Virus record (IMG/VR): IMGVR_UViG_3300045952_000323
Location: 1-46,649 of that record
Reading direction: 5' to 3' (one strand)
From: a virus
DNA length: 46,649 nt
This document shows, one piece after another, positions 31,305-38,122 of this stretch; the first letter of the stretch is position 1; every line of letters starts with the position of its first letter. Position numbers and translations under genes: made by a program. Below the pieces are notes generated by a model that was not told where the DNA came from, did no database searches, and worked only from the letters and a program-made list of their open reading frames with translations.

Positions 31305-31475
31305 ATGTACTTCAACCTCAACGGACGGAGGATAACCATCGTGACCAACCCTGACCAGCCGATCGAGGAGACCATCGAAGACATCTGCGAAGACTGTGGA
31401 GAAGTGATCGCCGCCGACGGAACCTGCGGCTGTGACCCCGATGAGGAGGACGACGAGGAGGAGGAGGAGGAATGA
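31305..31475 (+). CDS. Small zinc-ribbon-like acidic protein (56 aa)
   Basis: 56 aa. GGGAGGAAGG precedes ATG 31,305. CEDC and CGC in the middle could bind one zinc, and the last 12 residues are nearly all D/E. Its TGA overlaps the next ATG. It is too short for the usual ORF cutoffs, yet start, spacing and overlap are all good. Confidence 0.6.
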   Translation: MYFNLNGRRITIVTNPDQPIEETIEDICEDCGEVIAADGTCGCDPDEEDDEEEEEE

Positions 31476-31558
31476 TCCTTCTATTCTTCCTGGGCGTCTG
31501 CACCTTCTACTTCATCGTCGCAGTCGCCCTAGTTCAACTCGCGCAACGAGCTGACTGA
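31472..31558 (+). CDS. 28-aa single-helix membrane peptide
   Basis: Starts inside the stop of the zinc-ribbon-like gene (ATGA). Almost the whole product is one hydrophobic helix (ILLFFLGVCTFYFIVAVALV) ending QLAQRAD. The E-rich codons of the preceding gene (GAGGAGG) serve as ribosome site. A small membrane effector is likely, function unknown. Confidence 0.55.
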   Translation: MILLFFLGVCTFYFIVAVALVQLAQRAD

Positions 31559-31563
31559 CAACC

Positions 31564-31779
31564 ATGCTAGACCTCGATGATACCGAGCGACGCCGGGTCT
31601 TGTGTATCATGGCAGCAACGACGCTGATCATGAAGTATTGCGTAGATAACCTACCCGGCATCGGTCAAGGCGGCATTCCCCACCATGTATGGGAGCGTGT
31701 CGCTGATGAGGCTCGGACCATCATCGAGCTCTGCGAAAAGCGTACGCCGCAGACGGAGGGAAAAACAAATGAGACTTGA
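31564..31779 (+). CDS. Small hypothetical early protein (71 aa)
   Basis: 71 aa. Helical: LDDTERRRVLCIMAATTLIM, then VWERVADEARTIIELCEKRT. It overlaps the following membrane peptide gene by 11 bases. No domain recognised. Confidence 0.5.
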   Translation: MLDLDDTERRRVLCIMAATTLIMKYCVDNLPGIGQGGIPHHVWERVADEARTIIELCEKRTPQTEGKTNET

Positions 31780-31933
31780 CCTGCTGTTCTCTGTAGCAGT
31801 TGCCTTCATCTGCGGCGTACTTGTAACTGCCTACACATGTGGAGCACCGCAACGATGTCCCTCAATACTGTTCGGATTGCAGCTGCCTTTGCTGCAGTCC
31901 TCCTCTCCTGCACCTTCAGCCCATCCGCACTAG
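31769..31933 (+). CDS. Small membrane protein nested with the next gene (54 aa)
   Basis: 54 aa. ATG 31,769 has GGAGGG upstream. An N-terminal membrane helix (LDLLFSVAVAFICGVLVTAY) is followed by a short C- and P-rich tail. Its 3' half overlaps the start of the 199-aa exported protein in another frame, an arrangement reminiscent of nested spanin genes although it lies in the early region. Confidence 0.5.
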   Translation: MRLDLLFSVAVAFICGVLVTAYTCGAPQRCPSILFGLQLPLLQSSSPAPSAHPH

Positions 31934-32454
31934 GAGCGAAGTGGGTGACAGGACCCGGTGTTCAGTACTACTCCAATGACGTCTTTCGGAACCAGCTCTC
32001 TTCATCAGAGGTCGTATCCTTCCCGCGCGGTTGCGACGAGGATGAGTGCGACTTCACCATCCACCTGGACAAGTTCACCGACGGCTCCTGCCACGTCCTC
32101 GATAAGCCTCTGCTGTCCTTCAACTGCGAGTATCGAGCCTGCATCTTGTGGGCCGAGTTCCATTCGCTACCGCGAACTGCTGCCGGTCGGGACGGAGAGG
32201 GAGTACACCGCTTGAACCTCGCTCCGATCGGCAATGTGGACCTGACTCTCGACTACGCCCTCCCCTTCATCCAAACGGACGAGGGTAGAGAGGCGACATG
32301 GATCTTGCGGAACTACTCGAAGCTCCGCATTCTCTCATGGGAGATCGAAGTCACCACGAACACCTGCCGAGCCGGCTTCCAAGCCCTCTACGTGAGGGAC
32401 AGCAAGACAGCCAACCGCCGCGGCCTCACCCTTCCATTCCTTCCGGAGGACTAG
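31855..32454 (+). CDS. Exported cysteine-containing early protein (199 aa)
   Basis: 199 aa from ATG 31,855 (GGAG 10 bases upstream; an ATG at 31,837 has none). Signal peptide SLNTVRIAAAFAAVLLSCTF, with a possible lipobox (LLSC) or cleavage after SALGA. The mature part has six or more cysteines, including CDEDECDF, GSCHVL, FNCEYRACILW and NTCRAG, and beta-like strands, so disulphide bonds in the periplasm are likely. No family recognised. Confidence 0.6.
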   Translation: MSLNTVRIAAAFAAVLLSCTFSPSALGAKWVTGPGVQYYSNDVFRNQLSSSEVVSFPRGCDEDECDFTIHLDKFTDGSCHVLDKPLLSFNCEYRACILWAEFHSLPRTAAGRDGEGVHRLNLAPIGNVDLTLDYALPFIQTDEGREATWILRNYSKLRILSWEIEVTTNTCRAGFQALYVRDSKTANRRGLTLPFLPED

Positions 32455-32456
32455 TC

Positions 32457-32636
32457 ATGATCGGTCTCCTGCTAGCCGGGTTCGTGATCTTCGTAGCTGT
32501 TCACTGGTTCATCGCCGATGAGCAGATGAAGCGTCTGTGTCTCCTTGGCGCCGCTGTCTGTGTGCTCATCTTCATCATCCTGCTCGTCCTGAATGTTGCC
32601 GGAGTTGCTACTCCGGTCACGCTCTGGCCAAGGTAG
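32457..32636 (+). CDS. Small two-helix membrane protein (59 aa)
   Basis: 59 aa. Two membrane helices (IGLLLAGFVIFVAVHWFI and LCLLGAAVCVLIFIILLVLN) with a short loop. GGAGG lies just before ATG 32,457, 2 bases after the stop of the exported protein. The topology would allow a holin- or toxin-like activity, but the early position argues against lysis. Confidence 0.6.
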   Translation: MIGLLLAGFVIFVAVHWFIADEQMKRLCLLGAAVCVLIFIILLVLNVAGVATPVTLWPR

Positions 32637-32649
32637 AAGGAGAACCAAG

Positions 32650-33009
32650 GTGCCTACCGAGCGCTGGACCATCACGGTCCCATCTGACCTCGCTGCAAAG
32701 GTCGAACTTCTCACCTTCGACCCGCTCGTGGGCCGACCTGAGTACGGCGCTCGGGCCGAGATCATTACAAGAGCTCTGCAAAAGTACGTAGAGCAGCTCT
32801 GCCAGCCAGAGGACGGCGATGTAATCGAGACCCGCATCGCTGTCCTCTCTCGTGGCATCACTCGTCTACTTGTCTACCCGGGCAAGCTGCACATACCCGA
32901 GCTCAATGTGCAGCTGTCCCCCGATGATCTCCGCATGCTCCGTCAGGAGTTTGAGATCATCCTCAGGAACATGAACCGAGCTCGTCAAAAGGAGAAAGCA
33001 CTTGCCTGA
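32650..33009 (+). CDS. Ribbon-helix-helix-like early regulator (putative)
   Basis: 119 aa from GTG 32,650 with AAGGAG upstream; the frame extends further but overlaps the membrane protein. RWTITVPSDLAAKVELLTFD followed by ARAEIITRALQKYVEQL has the strand-helix-helix layout of small ribbon-helix-helix DNA-binding proteins. The C-terminal half (RGITRLLVYPGKLHIPELNV, then DDLRMLRQEFEIILRNM) is of unknown fold. It overlaps the next gene. Confidence 0.5.
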   Translation: MPTERWTITVPSDLAAKVELLTFDPLVGRPEYGARAEIITRALQKYVEQLCQPEDGDVIETRIAVLSRGITRLLVYPGKLHIPELNVQLSPDDLRMLRQEFEIILRNMNRARQKEKALA

Positions 33010-33214
33010 GCAACTCAGTCCGTTCGAGGAGGTGATGTCGCTGCGTGCGCGCATCCTCGCTGGGGAAGAGATCTCACTCGAAGAGCTTCGCGCTGGCCTG
33101 GACGCAGCTCGTCTGGCCCGGTCTGCAGCGAGCGCTCTCACGCAGAAGGGCTCGGAGAAGCGCAAGTACAGCTCTTCTCGTGCGATCAATCTTGCCGACC
33201 TCATTCCGGAATAG
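33002..33214 (+). CDS. Small helical protein with C-terminal LADLIPE
   Basis: 70 aa from TTG 33,002, supported by AGGAG 8 bases upstream. The N-terminal two thirds form helices with EEVMSLRARILAGEEISLEE and LRAGLDAARLARSAASAL. A basic linker leads to INLADLIPE. Proteins of this type (RAxIxAGExISLEELRxxL plus a short hydrophobic tail) recur in tailed phages with unknown role. The tail matches that of the early protein at 25,644 also at DNA level (GCCGACCTCATNCCGGAATA). Confidence 0.6.
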   Translation: MPEQLSPFEEVMSLRARILAGEEISLEELRAGLDAARLARSAASALTQKGSEKRKYSSSRAINLADLIPE

Positions 33215-33218
33215 CTCG

Positions 33219-34100
33219 ATGTTTCCGGAAACCATCTCCAACTCCAAGCTCGAGGATGCTCTCTGCTTGATCAAGTTCAGGCAGAAGTACATCGACAGGA
33301 TCAGACCCGTCGGCAAGTCAGTCCACCTCACCACAGGTGCTGCCTTCGCCGCGGGTCTAGCTGGCACTCGAACCGCCTTCTTCATGAACGGGAAAGCGGA
33401 GGAGGCTGCCATTAACGAGGGCTTGAGGGACCTGCTGAAAGCTTGGGACATCGAGGAGGACATTACCAGAGGGAAGAAGAACCTCTTCTCCACCATCGAC
33501 GCGCTCCATGTATACTTCCAGCGGTTCCCTCTCGGCTCCGACCCCATCCCTCTCATCCTCGGCCAGACAACGGTGGAGTTCGACTTCGCTCTTCCTCTCC
33601 CCGTTACGCACCCCGATACTGGCCAGCCCATTCTCTATTCCGGTCGGTGTGACATGATCGGCGGGAACAAGGGCGCCCCTCAACATCTCTTCATCGTAGA
33701 CGAGAAGACCACGTCTTACCTAGGAGACAGCTGGGCACAGAAGATGCTGTTGAAGGGACAGCTCATGGGCTACGTGTGGGCAGGAAGGGAGCACGGGTTT
33801 CCGATCCTCGCTGCCTTCGTCCGCGGCATAGCTTTCCGCACCAACGATGGCTTCGACATGCCGGAGGTACCTCTTTGGTACAAGGATTTCCATATTGAGA
33901 GGTGGTACAATTCCACCGTCTCCAAGGTTAAGCATTTGGTCCGAGCCTACCAGGAGAATGATTGGCCCTACGATTTCAGCACCGCTTGCACGCAATTCAA
34001 CTCTATCTGCCCCTACTACAGCAGGTGCCTTGCCAAGAACCCCGAAGAGATCGACGGCTTTGCTGTCTCTGACAAGGTCAGACCAATGGAGAACTGGTGA
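33219..34100 (+). CDS. PD-(D/E)XK exonuclease with Cas4/AddB-like cysteines
   Basis: 293 aa from ATG 33,219, just after the preceding stop. The N-terminal helix has HLTTGAAFAAGLAGTRTAFF. The catalytic core shows GRCDMIGG (about residue 143) and IVDEKTTS (about residues 159-165), followed by QKMLLKGQLMGYVWAG with the conserved Q and Y. CTQFNSICPYYSRC (C257, C264, C270) with an upstream cysteine (C16) resembles the iron-sulphur site of Cas4/AddB-type RecB nucleases. It probably resects DNA ends for the recombination genes nearby. Confidence 0.75.
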   Translation: MFPETISNSKLEDALCLIKFRQKYIDRIRPVGKSVHLTTGAAFAAGLAGTRTAFFMNGKAEEAAINEGLRDLLKAWDIEEDITRGKKNLFSTIDALHVYFQRFPLGSDPIPLILGQTTVEFDFALPLPVTHPDTGQPILYSGRCDMIGGNKGAPQHLFIVDEKTTSYLGDSWAQKMLLKGQLMGYVWAGREHGFPILAAFVRGIAFRTNDGFDMPEVPLWYKDFHIERWYNSTVSKVKHLVRAYQENDWPYDFSTACTQFNSICPYYSRCLAKNPEEIDGFAVSDKVRPMENW

Positions 34101-34621
34101 TGCAAACCGTGATGATCGAGTCACCCTACACCGGCAGTCCGATCAACCGCCCCTACCTACACCTCTGTGTCTATGACAGCCTGCTCCGAGGCGAGGCCCC
34201 ATTTGCTTCGCATGGCTTCTACACCTGGTACTTGGATGACCTGCTGGAAGAGGAGCGCAAGCTCGGGATGGAGTGCGGCTGGGCCTGGCAAGCCTCCGAT
34301 CTGGTGAAGCAGGTCTTCTACGTCGACCTCGGCATGAGCAAGGGTATGCAAGAAGCCTTTAACAAGCTCGATGCTCTGTTCCGCAACCTTGAAAAGGAGT
34401 TCGACAAACCCATCAAATATTTCTTGGAGCGTATCCCGCATGCTATCTTGATGGACGACGTTCTCACTAAAATGCTCATGCGATGCGTGGCTCATGAGCT
34501 GCACGGGCGACAGCTGGAGCTTCGCATCAACCACGTCCGCTTTGTCATCAACAACTGTCAAGACCTCATCGTTCCTGGCCCAATAGGCTACGACATCATG
34601 TGGACGCCGCCCAAGCAATGA
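34100..34621 (+). CDS. DUF7768-like nucleoside deoxyribosyltransferase-type protein
   Basis: 173 aa from ATG 34,100, sharing the A of the preceding TGA. MIESPYTGSPINRPYLHLCV and LLRGEAPFASHGFYTWYLDD follow the (S)PY..(D/N)....A..Y....L..G..PFASH pattern of phage DUF7768/DUF4406-type proteins, related to nucleoside 2-deoxyribosyltransferases. GWAWQASDLVKQVFYVDLG then GMQEAF continues it. A C-terminal extension of about 75 residues is unlike the family. It may act on nucleotides, but the catalytic Glu is not confirmed by eye. Confidence 0.6.
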   Translation: MQTVMIESPYTGSPINRPYLHLCVYDSLLRGEAPFASHGFYTWYLDDLLEEERKLGMECGWAWQASDLVKQVFYVDLGMSKGMQEAFNKLDALFRNLEKEFDKPIKYFLERIPHAILMDDVLTKMLMRCVAHELHGRQLELRINHVRFVINNCQDLIVPGPIGYDIMWTPPKQ

Positions 34622-35085
34622 CCCCTTCCCTCCCATTCACCCAAGTCTGGGAGCTGCACGGTAACGTGAACTCCTGGCAGGAGCATCCACAGACATGGCT
34701 CCTGGGGAAGAGACCAGCCGCTCACTCTCTCGCATTCTTCTGTCCTACGTGTGGCGATATCTGGGCCAAGGTCAAGTTCTGTCCTGCCTCTCCCGAGGCC
34801 ATTGTCTGCTCCTGGCAAACAATCTACCGTCGATGCGAGCGGCATGGAGATGGCAGCCTCTGGGTGGAGGATAGGAAGATCCTCTTGACTCGCCTACTCT
34901 TAATCCGTGAGCTTAACCTTCTCGCAAGGGAACTCTCTCCATGTCACCACTCCCTGGACCCAAGGTTGTCATCTCCGGCGACGCCGGAACCGGCAAGACC
35001 CATTGTCTCAGAACCTTGGTCGACGCAGGAGTCAAACCCTGTGTGCTATTCCTCGACCAATCTCAAACAATTCTTGCCGACCTGA
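34618..35085 (+). CDS. Zinc-ribbon protein with unusual 3' overlap
   Basis: 155 aa. ATG 34,618 overlaps the previous TGA. FFCPTCGDIWAKVKFC (CxxC plus a third Cys) followed by RRCERHGDGSLW suggests a zinc ribbon. LLTRLLLIRELNLLAREL would be a natural end. The frame continues 145 bases into the next gene in another frame, adding about 48 low-quality residues. Either a stop was lost or the overlap is used. It is upstream of the Sak4-like gene. Confidence 0.55.
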   Translation: MTPSLPFTQVWELHGNVNSWQEHPQTWLLGKRPAAHSLAFFCPTCGDIWAKVKFCPASPEAIVCSWQTIYRRCERHGDGSLWVEDRKILLTRLLLIRELNLLARELSPCHHSLDPRLSSPATPEPARPIVSEPWSTQESNPVCYSSTNLKQFLPT

Positions 35086-35789
35086 AAGAGGTCGCCTGGC
35101 ATTCTCTCGTAGCCAGAGGCCCAAGCTGGACAGCCATGGCCGATTACGCTGACAAAGTCAACACCATGTCGATGGAAGGCCTGGCTAAGATCCAAGATCC
35201 AGCTCGGAATGAATATTCTCAAGCCATCGAGATGTTCAAAACCCTCTCCAACTTTATCGACGACAGAACCGGGGAATGCTTGGGCGAGGTGGACAAATGG
35301 GGTCCTGGTCGAGCCCTCTGCATTGACCACCTCACCATTACCAATTATCTGTTCCTCGGCCTGGTAACCGGAGGTCGAAGCATCCGCTCCATTCCCGAGT
35401 GGGGCGTAGCGATGGAGCAGCAGATGATGTTCCTGCGGAACCTCTGCCAGCTTCAATGCTCCGTGGTTGTCCTTACCCATATCGCGCCGGAAAGGGAGGA
35501 GTCCACTGGAAACATTCTCCGCTATCCCTTAGCTCTCGGCACGAAGAACGCCCCCCAGATCCCGGCCCTGTTCGACGAGGCCCTCCACTCCGTTCGTCGT
35601 GGTGACGAGTTCTTCTGGTCCAACGTCACCACCGGTATGGCAGTGAAGAAACGAATTCTCCCCTTTAGTGACAAGCTCCTGCCGACCTTCGTCACCGTCT
35701 TTGACGAGTGGAAGGCTCGAGGTGGCGTACTGAGTGAAACCCTGATGGAGGATGACAATGTCGTGACCCTTTCCAAAACCAAGACGTGA
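34941..35789 (+). CDS. Sak4-like RecA-type ATPase
   Basis: 282 aa. Walker A GDAGTGKT (residues 13-20) and Walker B RALCIDHLT, plus VVVLTHIA as the sensor strand. The block VLFLDQSQT follows Walker A, as in the phage nucleotide-binding AAA_24/Sak4 group. These ATPases promote single-strand annealing or pairing with the phage SSB, and the next gene is SSB-like, as in other Sak4-carrying phages. GGGAACTCTCTCC before the ATG is a weak ribosome site. Confidence 0.7.
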   Translation: MSPLPGPKVVISGDAGTGKTHCLRTLVDAGVKPCVLFLDQSQTILADLKEVAWHSLVARGPSWTAMADYADKVNTMSMEGLAKIQDPARNEYSQAIEMFKTLSNFIDDRTGECLGEVDKWGPGRALCIDHLTITNYLFLGLVTGGRSIRSIPEWGVAMEQQMMFLRNLCQLQCSVVVLTHIAPEREESTGNILRYPLALGTKNAPQIPALFDEALHSVRRGDEFFWSNVTTGMAVKKRILPFSDKLLPTFVTVFDEWKARGGVLSETLMEDDNVVTLSKTKT

Positions 35790-35828
35790 ACCTTCCCTTT
35801 CCCTTTCCTTCCTGAAGGACGTGACCAA

Positions 35829-36293
35829 ATGAGTGTGTTCAACCCGAGCCAGTTCCTCTCAACTACCTTCCCCGGCGGCGAGAAGCTCGACACGGTTCGC
35901 ATCCCTCCGCCGGAGGGGGAGTACCACGCCTCTGTCATCAAGGTCGCCGGCAGGGCGTGGAAGAACGAGGAGACCAACCAGGAGCAGCCCTACATGGACG
36001 TCTCCTGGGAGCTCGAGGACCTCGAGGGCAAGATCAAGGCGATCACCGGCCGCGACAAGAACGTCGTCGTGCAGGGAATTGCGCTGGACCTCACGCCCGA
36101 GGGCAACATCGACAGGTCGAAGGGGCAGAACGTCGGCCTCGGCCGTCTGCTCGAGGCAGTTGGACTGAACGGGAAGAAGTGGAGCCCCACGGGTCTCCAG
36201 GGTATGAGGGCCAGGGTCCTCGTCACTCACCGCTCGACTGACCAGGGGCCGATGGCTCAGATCCGAAAGGTTCTGTCGAACTCGGCCGCGTAG
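35829..36293 (+). CDS. SSB-like protein (DUF669/phage single-strand binding type)
   Basis: 154 aa. FNPSQFLSTTFPGGEKLDTV, PPPEGEYHASVIKVAGRAWK and MDVSWELEDLEGKIKAITGR give a beta-rich N-terminal part. VVVQGIALDLTPEGNID and NVGLGRLLEAVGLNGKKWSP, then LQGMRARVLVTHRST, complete a pattern typical of OB-fold-like phage proteins beside Sak4 ATPases. AAGGACGTGACCAA provides the ribosome site. A hairpin with T-run follows. Single-strand DNA binding is inferred from context and pattern. Confidence 0.65.
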   Translation: MSVFNPSQFLSTTFPGGEKLDTVRIPPPEGEYHASVIKVAGRAWKNEETNQEQPYMDVSWELEDLEGKIKAITGRDKNVVVQGIALDLTPEGNIDRSKGQNVGLGRLLEAVGLNGKKWSPTGLQGMRARVLVTHRSTDQGPMAQIRKVLSNSAA

Positions 36294-36308
36294 ATCAGCT
36301 TCAACTGC

Positions 36309-36346
36309 GGGCAGGGGGTTCCAAGGAAAGGGGCTCCCTGCCCTTT
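36309..36346 (+). terminator. Terminator or attenuator after the SSB-like gene
   Basis: GGGCAGGG (36,309-36,316) pairs with CCCTGCCC (36,336-36,343) and TTT follows. The T-run is short, so it may act as a partial terminator that lowers transcription of the downstream replication genes. Confidence 0.55.
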
Positions 36347-36367
36347 CAATCTGGGGAGACAGCTACA

Positions 36368-36616
36368 ATGTTGCGCGGCTTCATGAAGTTCGACGAAGGT
36401 AACCTGATCTACGAGCGGCAGCCAGACGAGTGCCTCTGCGTGCTGAACCACAGGGAGATCGGAGATCTCGGCCGCAACGGCGGTTATGCACTCGTTGAGG
36501 AATTGAAACAGTTCGTTCGAGAAACTCAGGACTATATTGAGGTCGACGGGTTCACCTACCATGGAACGCTCCAGGGTATCGAGCACCTTCGGCAACTCCT
36601 CCGAGGTAAGGTTTAG
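36368..36616 (+). CDS. Small hypothetical protein (82 aa)
   Basis: 82 aa. Mixed alpha/beta: RGFMKFDEGNLIYERQPDEC, then GGYALVEELKQFVRETQDYI and FTYHGTLQGIEHLRQLLRG. GGGGAG precedes the ATG. It is followed after 5 bases by the ParB-methyltransferase gene. Unknown function. Confidence 0.5.
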   Translation: MLRGFMKFDEGNLIYERQPDECLCVLNHREIGDLGRNGGYALVEELKQFVRETQDYIEVDGFTYHGTLQGIEHLRQLLRGKV

Positions 36617-36621
36617 GTCAG

Positions 36622-37911
36622 ATGCAGTTCATTCACGTTGACAGGATCCAGGTCGGCGAACGCATCCGCAAGGTACACATGGAGGAGAATGTCTCCGACC
36701 TCGCCGAGTCCATCCTTCTCCTCGGTCTCCTCCATCCCATTGTGATCAGGTGGAAGGACGACCTTCCTCATCTGGTCGCCGGTGAGACTCGGCTCAAGGC
36801 CATCACGAAGATCTACATGGAGCAGCCAGGAAAGAGGATCCTCTGTAACGGGCTCGAGGTTCCCCTGGGCTTCCTCCCTATCACAGACCTGGCCGAGATG
36901 TCCGAGGACCTCGTCCTCGAGGCGGAGCTGGATGAGAACATCAGAAGGGCTGATTTACCTTGGCAAGATCAGGTGGCAGCCAGGGCCAGGCTCGCTCGGC
37001 TCCGCCTCAGCCAGGGCAAGACCCTCACCGCTATTGCGGAAGAGATCGGGATTGATAACACTAGAACTGCTACCATCAGGGAAGCTTTGGAAATCGACCA
37101 GATCATCAAGCAGAACGAGAACATTGCTAAAGCTCCCTCCCTTCGGCAAGCTAAGCGTATGATTGCCGACCAGCTCGGCAGAGAGTTTGCTCAAGCCATC
37201 ACCTCTCAGCTGGTTCCCAACATCAAGCACGAGCTACATCAACAGGATGCGATTGAGTACTTGCTCACACAGACTGGTCGCTTCGACATCATCCTCACCG
37301 ATCCGCCCTACGGCATCTCGGCCCACAAGATCGACGGCGATACCAGACATCGGCATGAATACAATGATAACTGGACACAAGTGAAGGGGCTTATCCGGAG
37401 GTTTGCTGAAGCAGCAACCTACGCAACGGCTCCTGAAGCCCACCTCTATATGTTCTGTGACATTCGCAGGTTCATGGACCACGTCCCTGTCTTCGACAGC
37501 CTCGGATGGAGGGTGTGGAATGTTCCTCTCATCTGGGTGAAGAACGGAGGACATTCTGCCGAAATCGACCACGGGCCATCTCGCCGGTACGAATGTATCC
37601 TCTACGCCATCAAGGGCGAGATGCGTTTAGTGCGAACTGGTCTATCCGACGTGCTCGTCCACCCGATTGAGACCAAAGTGACCTACGCTGCAGCCAAGCC
37701 AGTCTCGCTCTTCACAGACCTTCTCGAGCGATCAGCCACTCCCGGTATCTCCGTGGTGTGCGACCCTTTTTGCGGCTCGGGTCCGATCTTCCCCTCGGCT
37801 AAGATGTTCGATCTCACTGCCATCGGGGTGGACAATTCCGAGCTGGCAATCCAGTACGCTAAGAAGCGACTCGTTGAAATGGAGATGGAGCTAGTAGATG
37901 ACAAGGCCTGA
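36622..37911 (+). CDS. ParB-like/DNA methyltransferase fusion
   Basis: 429 aa. Residues about 1-190 are ParB/Spo0J-like: IQVGERIRKVHMEENVSDLA, LLGLLHPIVIR, VAGETRLKA, then ELDENIRRADLPWQDQVAAR and a helix-turn-helix (TLTAIAEEIGIDNTRTATIR). The C-terminal half is a DNA methyltransferase: LTDPPYG (motif IV, about residues 225-231) followed later by VCDPFCGSG (motif I, about residues 378-386), the beta-class order typical of N6-adenine or N4-cytosine enzymes. It may protect phage DNA from host restriction or mark the origin. The target sequence is unknown. Confidence 0.8.
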   Translation: MQFIHVDRIQVGERIRKVHMEENVSDLAESILLLGLLHPIVIRWKDDLPHLVAGETRLKAITKIYMEQPGKRILCNGLEVPLGFLPITDLAEMSEDLVLEAELDENIRRADLPWQDQVAARARLARLRLSQGKTLTAIAEEIGIDNTRTATIREALEIDQIIKQNENIAKAPSLRQAKRMIADQLGREFAQAITSQLVPNIKHELHQQDAIEYLLTQTGRFDIILTDPPYGISAHKIDGDTRHRHEYNDNWTQVKGLIRRFAEAATYATAPEAHLYMFCDIRRFMDHVPVFDSLGWRVWNVPLIWVKNGGHSAEIDHGPSRRYECILYAIKGEMRLVRTGLSDVLVHPIETKVTYAAAKPVSLFTDLLERSATPGISVVCDPFCGSGPIFPSAKMFDLTAIGVDNSELAIQYAKKRLVEMEMELVDDKA

Positions 37912-38122
37912 CCAGTTCGAACTCATGCAGGCAGCGTTCGACATCCTCTCCCAGGATCTAGCCTTGGCCCTCAGACAGGCTGCCCTGGCCAAGGCGCTCG
38001 CAGCACAAAGGGATCTTGAGATCAGGGTACTAAATGCTCGGCTCGAGGAGCAGAAACAAGTCGAGGAGAGTATTCAGGACATCACGCCGGAGGAGAGCGC
38101 ACAAGAGAAGGCGAAGAAATGA
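37898..38122 (+). CDS. Small coiled-coil protein (74 aa)
   Basis: 74 aa. Nearly all helical: ELMQAAFDILSQDLALALRQ, AALAKALAAQRDLEIRVLNA, then an acidic K/E end. It overlaps the end of the methyltransferase gene and the start of the polymerase gene (ATGA), so expression of all three is coupled. A helper to polymerase or methyltransferase is possible. Confidence 0.5.
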   Translation: MTRPDQFELMQAAFDILSQDLALALRQAALAKALAAQRDLEIRVLNARLEEQKQVEESIQDITPEESAQEKAKK

